DNA of 64,000 nucleotides from Actinoallomurus liliacearum. GTDB taxonomy: Bacteria > Actinomycetota > Actinomycetes > Streptosporangiales > Streptosporangiaceae. The position numbers were made by a program, and so were the translations under genes. This document shows positions 60,479-64,000 of this stretch, piece by piece. The stretch spans positions 310,001 through 374,000 of the forward strand of contig NZ_BAABHJ010000040.1 of the NCBI RefSeq assembly GCF_039542035.1. The letters run 5' to 3'. The notes under the pieces are model-generated. The model did no database searches and was not told the origin of the DNA. It worked only from the letters and a program-made list of their open reading frames with translations. Position 1 is the stretch's first letter. Each line of letters begins with the position of its first letter.

Positions 60479-60958
60479 ATGACCGAGTGGGAGCGGCGGA
60501 GCGTGGTGCGGGTGGTCCCGCCCGCCCGGCCGCGGAAGCTGGCGAAGGTCCCGTTCGTGGAGCTGGCGGAGGGGCGGCTGCAGGGTGTCGTGTCCAGCGG
60601 ATCGGACATCGCCCGGGTCTATGTGTCCTCGATCGCGGCGGGCACCCACGCGTACAGCTGCGGTACGAACAACAACCGGCCCTGCGGCGGGCTGTACGGC
60701 GCCCCGTGCAAGCACCTGCGGGCGCTCGTCAGCGAGGCGGTGCTGCAGTACGGCCTCGACCGCGTCGCCCGCTACCTGAGGGTGGACGTCGGTGAGGGCG
60801 AGGACCTGATCAGTCGCCTGGACGGGGGGCCGGAGCGCGCGCCGGCCGCGGGGGTGTTCAGCCGCTTCCTTCGTCACCTGGCCTATCTGGAGCTTCCGGA
60901 CACGACGGAGCCGATCGCCGAGTTGCAGTGGTTCCCGGCCACGAGGGAGGTGGGCTGA
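60479..60958 (+). CDS. SWIM-type zinc-finger protein
   Basis: A 159-aa protein with a cysteine/histidine cluster YSCGTNNNRPCGGLYGAPCKHLRAL (C-x-C-like pairs plus CKH, about residues 54-78), matching the SWIM zinc finger that binds DNA or protein. The rest is short and helical. It heads an operon with a 460-aa unknown protein, a VWA protein and a MoxR ATPase; such SWIM-VWA-MoxR sets recur in actinomycetes and are thought to act as metal-chelatase-like assemblies. ATG 60479 is chosen; the stop overlaps the next start (TGATG). Confidence 0.82.
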   Translation: MTEWERRSVVRVVPPARPRKLAKVPFVELAEGRLQGVVSSGSDIARVYVSSIAAGTHAYSCGTNNNRPCGGLYGAPCKHLRALVSEAVLQYGLDRVARYLRVDVGEGEDLISRLDGGPERAPAAGVFSRFLRHLAYLELPDTTEPIAELQWFPATREVG

Positions 60959-62340
60959 TGCTCGGGGTGCAGCTCGCGGCGCTCCTCGACGGCGCGGTGC
61001 CGGGGGTGGCGGAGACCCTCGATCTGGTGGCCGGATTCGACGACGCCCTGGTGTACGGCCTGGGCCGGCTGGACGAGGAACAGACGGGACGGCTCGCCGC
61101 GATGGCGGGCGCGCTGCGCGACACACCGCTCGGACCCGCGGTGGGCGAGGCGGTCGAGAAGATCACGGCGGGTTCGGTCGGGGACGAGCAGCTGGCCACA
61201 CTCGCCGGCGCCCGTACCGCACTGCTCGGCGCGGTGCACGACGCACAGCTCGGCCGGTTCGACGCGGCGCTCGGCCGGGCCAGGGCCTCGTGGGAGGAGA
61301 CCCCGGCCGCACCGGTGGACGGCCCACTCGGTGCGAGCCGGTCGTGGCTGCAGGAGCTGGCGATCACCGGCTGGCGGGGCGTCGACCACGACCTCGTCTC
61401 CTCATCCGACCAGGCCATCTCGGCACTGCTGGCCGAGCCGCGCCTGCGCGGGGCGGCGGTGCTGCTCGACGGGCTGGCCGCGGAGCTGCGGGCCTCGTGC
61501 CCGGTGGCGACGATGGACCGCGTGCCTGCCCGGCGCTGGGCCGATCTGTGGGCCCGCGCCCTGCTGCTCTCTCAGCCGGGGACGGGCGGCCCCGCGCGCG
61601 TCGGCGTGGTCTCGGGGAGGCTGCTGCCGCTCGGCGTCGACGTCCTTGAGCACGGTACGGCCGTGCAGGTCCAGGTCCATGGGGTGCTCGAGGCCGCCGA
61701 CGGTTCCGCCGCCCGTCTCGTACGGGCGAGCGTGACGGCGGCCAAGGTCGACACGATCGTCGGACCGACGCTGTGGCGGCTGCTGGACGGACATCCCGTG
61801 CTGCTCAAGGCACTGGCCGAGCACCGGAGCGTGGACCTGGCGGAGTTGCCCGTCACGGCGGGCGGGGACCTGATCTGGCGGGACGACCAGGCGACCCTGG
61901 GGGAACCGGCGGATCCGTTCGCGACGGCCCGGCTCCGGCTCACCGACGCGCTCGCTCCGGCGGTCCCTCCCCTGGAGCGCCACCCGGTGCGGATCGCCGA
62001 GCCCGTTCTGCTCGAGGGGTACACGGTCGACGGCGACGCCCTGGCCCTGGACGGGCACACCCTCACGGTCGACCTGGAGCGGTTGCCGAGCTGCGGGCCG
62101 TTGACCCCGGAACTGGTGGCGGCCTCCTCGGCCTGCATCGGCCTGGTCCGGTGGGAGGCCGGCCGGTGGACGCTGCAGCCGCTCGCCGTGCGGGCGACGG
62201 TCAAGCGCAAGGCCGTGGAGGCGCACGGCGGCGACTGGGCGCTCGGCCCCACGGATCCGAAGGTCGTGAAGGCCGAGGCCAGGGCCGGTGACGCGGTGGC
62301 CGTGCTGCGCGAGCGGGCGGGGAGGTTGTTGCGGCGATGA
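60958..62340 (+). CDS. Unknown protein of the SWIM-VWA-MoxR operon
   Basis: A 460-aa protein starting MLGVQLAALLDGAVPGVAETLDLVAGFDDALVYGLGRLDEEQ. Mostly helical in its first third, then strand-rich (GVVSGRLLPLGVDVLEHGTAVQVQVHGVLEAADG; VLLEGYTVDGDALALDGHTLTVDLERLPSCGPLTPELVAASSACIGLVRWEAGRWTLQPLAV). No catalytic motif or membrane helix is recognised. Its start overlaps the SWIM stop by one base and its stop overlaps the VWA start by four, so it is a dedicated partner of both. GAGGGAGG lies 7 nt before the ATG. Confidence 0.75.
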   Translation: MLGVQLAALLDGAVPGVAETLDLVAGFDDALVYGLGRLDEEQTGRLAAMAGALRDTPLGPAVGEAVEKITAGSVGDEQLATLAGARTALLGAVHDAQLGRFDAALGRARASWEETPAAPVDGPLGASRSWLQELAITGWRGVDHDLVSSSDQAISALLAEPRLRGAAVLLDGLAAELRASCPVATMDRVPARRWADLWARALLLSQPGTGGPARVGVVSGRLLPLGVDVLEHGTAVQVQVHGVLEAADGSAARLVRASVTAAKVDTIVGPTLWRLLDGHPVLLKALAEHRSVDLAELPVTAGGDLIWRDDQATLGEPADPFATARLRLTDALAPAVPPLERHPVRIAEPVLLEGYTVDGDALALDGHTLTVDLERLPSCGPLTPELVAASSACIGLVRWEAGRWTLQPLAVRATVKRKAVEAHGGDWALGPTDPKVVKAEARAGDAVAVLRERAGRLLRR

Positions 62341-63611
62341 GCGACCACACGCCGGATGAGAACCGGCGGCAGGTGCTCTACTGGCGGCTGCTGGCGCGGA
62401 TGTTCGACCACGAGGAGCAGCCCGCGCTGGAGGCGGCGAGCGTGGCGATCGTCGAGGACATCGGGCTGCCGCCCGCGCTGCTCGATCCGTCGGTGTCGGT
62501 GGACAACCTGGTCCAGCGCTTCCCCGATCTGCAGGCGGAGCTGGACGGGCTGCTGACCGCCGGCGACGACGACCAGCGGGTGCGCCGCGCCGCGCTCGTC
62601 TCGAAGCTGCTGCTCAACGTGATGTCGACCGGGTCCGGCAGCGTGACGGCCACGCGGCTCGCCGACTGGCAGCGGGACGCCGGGTGGCTGAAGCGGGCGC
62701 TCGGCGCGGAGGGCGCGGCCGAGCTGGCAGGGGTGCTGTCGGGGCTGGAGGGCGACCTCGTGAGCCGGATGCGGCTGCGTGAGGTGCTGGCCGATCCGGC
62801 GCTGGCCCGGCAGCTCACGCCGAGCATGTCGCTGATCGAGCAGCTCTTGCGCGACAAGTCGAACCTGTCGGGCGTGGCGCTGGCCAACGCCAAGGCGCTG
62901 ATCCGCCGCTACGTCGACGAGGTCGCCGAGGTGCTGCGCACCCAGGTCCAGCAGACCAGCGTCGGGGCGGTCGACCGGTCGGTGCCGCCGAAGCGGGTGT
63001 TCCGCAACCTCGACCTCGACCGCACGATCTGGAAGAACCTCACCAACTGGGACCCAGAGGAAGAACGGCTGTACGTCGACCGGCTGTTCTACCGGCAGAC
63101 CGCCAAGCGCACGACGCCCGCCCGCCTGATCGTGGTGGTCGACCAGTCCGGGTCGATGGTCGACTCGATGGTGAACTGCACGATCCTGGCGTCGATCTTC
63201 GCCGGCCTGCCGAAGGTCGACGTCCACCTGATCGCGTACGACACCCGGGCCCTCGACCTGACGCCGTGGGTGCACGACCCGTTCGAGGTGCTGCTGCGGA
63301 CGAAGCTCGGCGGCGGCAACGACGGGCCGGTCGCGATGGCCATGGCCCGTCCGAAGATCACCGACCCGCGCAACACGGTGATGGTGTGGATCTCCGACTT
63401 CTACGAGTTCGACCGCTCGCAGCCGCTGTTCGACGGGATTCAGGCGGTGTACCGGTCCGGGGTGAAGTTCATCCCGGTCGGGTCGGTGAACAGCTCGGGA
63501 CACCAGAGCGTGAACCCCTGGTTCCGACAGCGTTTCAAGGATCTCGGCACGCCCGTGATCTCAGGCCACATCCGCAAGCTCGTCTTCGAGCTGAAGAACT
63601 TCCTGGACTAA
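62337..63611 (+). CDS. VWA (von Willebrand factor type A) domain protein
   Basis: A 424-aa protein: helical N-terminal half and a C-terminal VWA domain from about residue 258. The MIDAS metal site is VVDQSGSM (D-x-S-x-S) with a downstream aspartate in VWISDFYEF, so it is probably complete. VWA proteins paired with MoxR ATPases act together to remodel or load metal into partners. Starts within the previous gene's stop (ATGA) and is followed 10 nt later by the ATPase gene. Confidence 0.9.
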   Translation: MSDHTPDENRRQVLYWRLLARMFDHEEQPALEAASVAIVEDIGLPPALLDPSVSVDNLVQRFPDLQAELDGLLTAGDDDQRVRRAALVSKLLLNVMSTGSGSVTATRLADWQRDAGWLKRALGAEGAAELAGVLSGLEGDLVSRMRLREVLADPALARQLTPSMSLIEQLLRDKSNLSGVALANAKALIRRYVDEVAEVLRTQVQQTSVGAVDRSVPPKRVFRNLDLDRTIWKNLTNWDPEEERLYVDRLFYRQTAKRTTPARLIVVVDQSGSMVDSMVNCTILASIFAGLPKVDVHLIAYDTRALDLTPWVHDPFEVLLRTKLGGGNDGPVAMAMARPKITDPRNTVMVWISDFYEFDRSQPLFDGIQAVYRSGVKFIPVGSVNSSGHQSVNPWFRQRFKDLGTPVISGHIRKLVFELKNFLD

Positions 63612-63621
63612 GAGGAGAACG

Positions 63622-64000
63622 ATGACCGACGAGATGCTGCGCGCCCCGGCCGAGGTCAAGTACGCCGAGGAGCTCGACTGGCTGGAGTCCGTCGACGACG
63701 GGCCCAAGCCGTTCTCGTGGCGGCTCAGCCCGCGGATGGTCCGGCTGTTCATCCTGGGCTCCGAGCGGTCCGACGGGCTGGACCGGGAGATCCCGCAGAA
63801 GTGGTTCGGCGACCGGAGCTTCGTCGAGCGGAGCATCGTGACGCTCGCCTCCGACCGCGGTCTGCTGCTGATCGGCGACCCCGGCACCGGCAAGAGCTGG
63901 CTCGCCGAGCTGCTGTCGGCGGCCATCTGCCGTAACTCGACGATGGTCGTGCAGGGGACGGCGGGCACCACCGAGGACCACATCAAGTACTCGTGGAACG
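63622..64000 (+). CDS. MoxR-type AAA ATPase, N-terminal part
   Basis: Cut by the right edge of the window after about 126 codons. Seen: RLSPRMVRLFILGSERSDGLDREIPQKWFGDRSFVERSIVTLASDRGLLLIGDPGTGKSWLAELLSAAI, including Walker A GDPGTGKS, and the start of the following region with TAGTTEDHIKYSWN. This is typical of the MoxR family. Expected to power the VWA/SWIM partners encoded just before it. AGAGGAG precedes ATG 63622. Confidence 0.88.
   Translation, partial: MTDEMLRAPAEVKYAEELDWLESVDDGPKPFSWRLSPRMVRLFILGSERSDGLDREIPQKWFGDRSFVERSIVTLASDRGLLLIGDPGTGKSWLAELLSAAICRNSTMVVQGTAGTTEDHIKYSWN

Noticed and set aside
60127..60609. Minus-strand frame in the dacB-SWIM gap
   Set aside because: Overlaps the start of the SWIM gene, no ribosome site and shadow-like composition.

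Overview
The window is high-GC DNA from an actinomycete (Actinomycetota), probably a filamentous or Streptosporangiales-type organism. It carries the chromosomal replication origin. The evidence is the order rpmH-dnaA-oriC-dnaN-gnd-recF-DUF721-gyrB-gyrA, two perfect or near-perfect parS sites, DLW-39 and DUF3566 proteins, GTG/TTG starts and SepF-type division proteins. The genus cannot be fixed from sequence alone.

Layout. 1-11.4 kb: the 5' end of bioA, then the conserved cell-wall/stress block: cca (leftward), YbaK-like, NUDIX, DUF6049, murJ, a murJ-linked pseudokinase, sigM, its zinc anti-sigma factor and trxB. The trxA and cwlM genes usually found next are absent; a hypothetical gene and about 400 bp of empty sequence lie there. 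12.5-19.7 kb: leftward GNAT, parB, parA, rsmG, then (after a 44-bp tandem repeat and a rightward DUF6458 gene) jag, yidC, yidD, rnpA, rpmH. 19.7-32.2 kb: dnaA, oriC with many DnaA boxes, dnaN, gnd, recF, DUF721/DciA-like, gyrB, gyrA, DUF3566.

32.3-42.7 kb: tRNA-Ile(GAT) followed by partial copies of its own 3' end (54 bp, then 20 bp), read as remnants of successive integrations. Accessory genes follow (VOC protein, PH-like protein, aldo/keto reductase, XdhC-like, quinone oxidoreductase, secreted HNH nuclease), with a gene-free stretch holding three perfect DnaA boxes. The small conserved DLW-39 gene, a HAD phosphatase and tRNA-Ala(TGC) come last.

42.70-53.60 kb: an actinomycete integrative and conjugative element (AICE) inserted in the tRNA-Ala 3' end and bounded by a 69-bp direct repeat. 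It encodes integrase, excisionase, RepSA-type rolling-circle initiator, FtsK/Tra translocase, a Pra-like activator operon and a GntR repressor with matching palindromic operators. Its cargo is an XRE-TPR regulator plus a 2H phosphoesterase. Its right end and the tRNA-Ile island share a diverged repeat of about 525 bp. That repeat ends in a giant hairpin of about 154 nt whose arms differ between copies by compensatory changes; this is the most interesting undescribed structure in the window.

53.6-64 kb: chromosomal genes including a mercaptopyruvate sulfurtransferase, a pentapeptide protein, an alpha/beta hydrolase, a protein made of two tandem SepF domains, a D,D-carboxypeptidase, and a SWIM / unknown / VWA / MoxR-ATPase operon cut by the window end.
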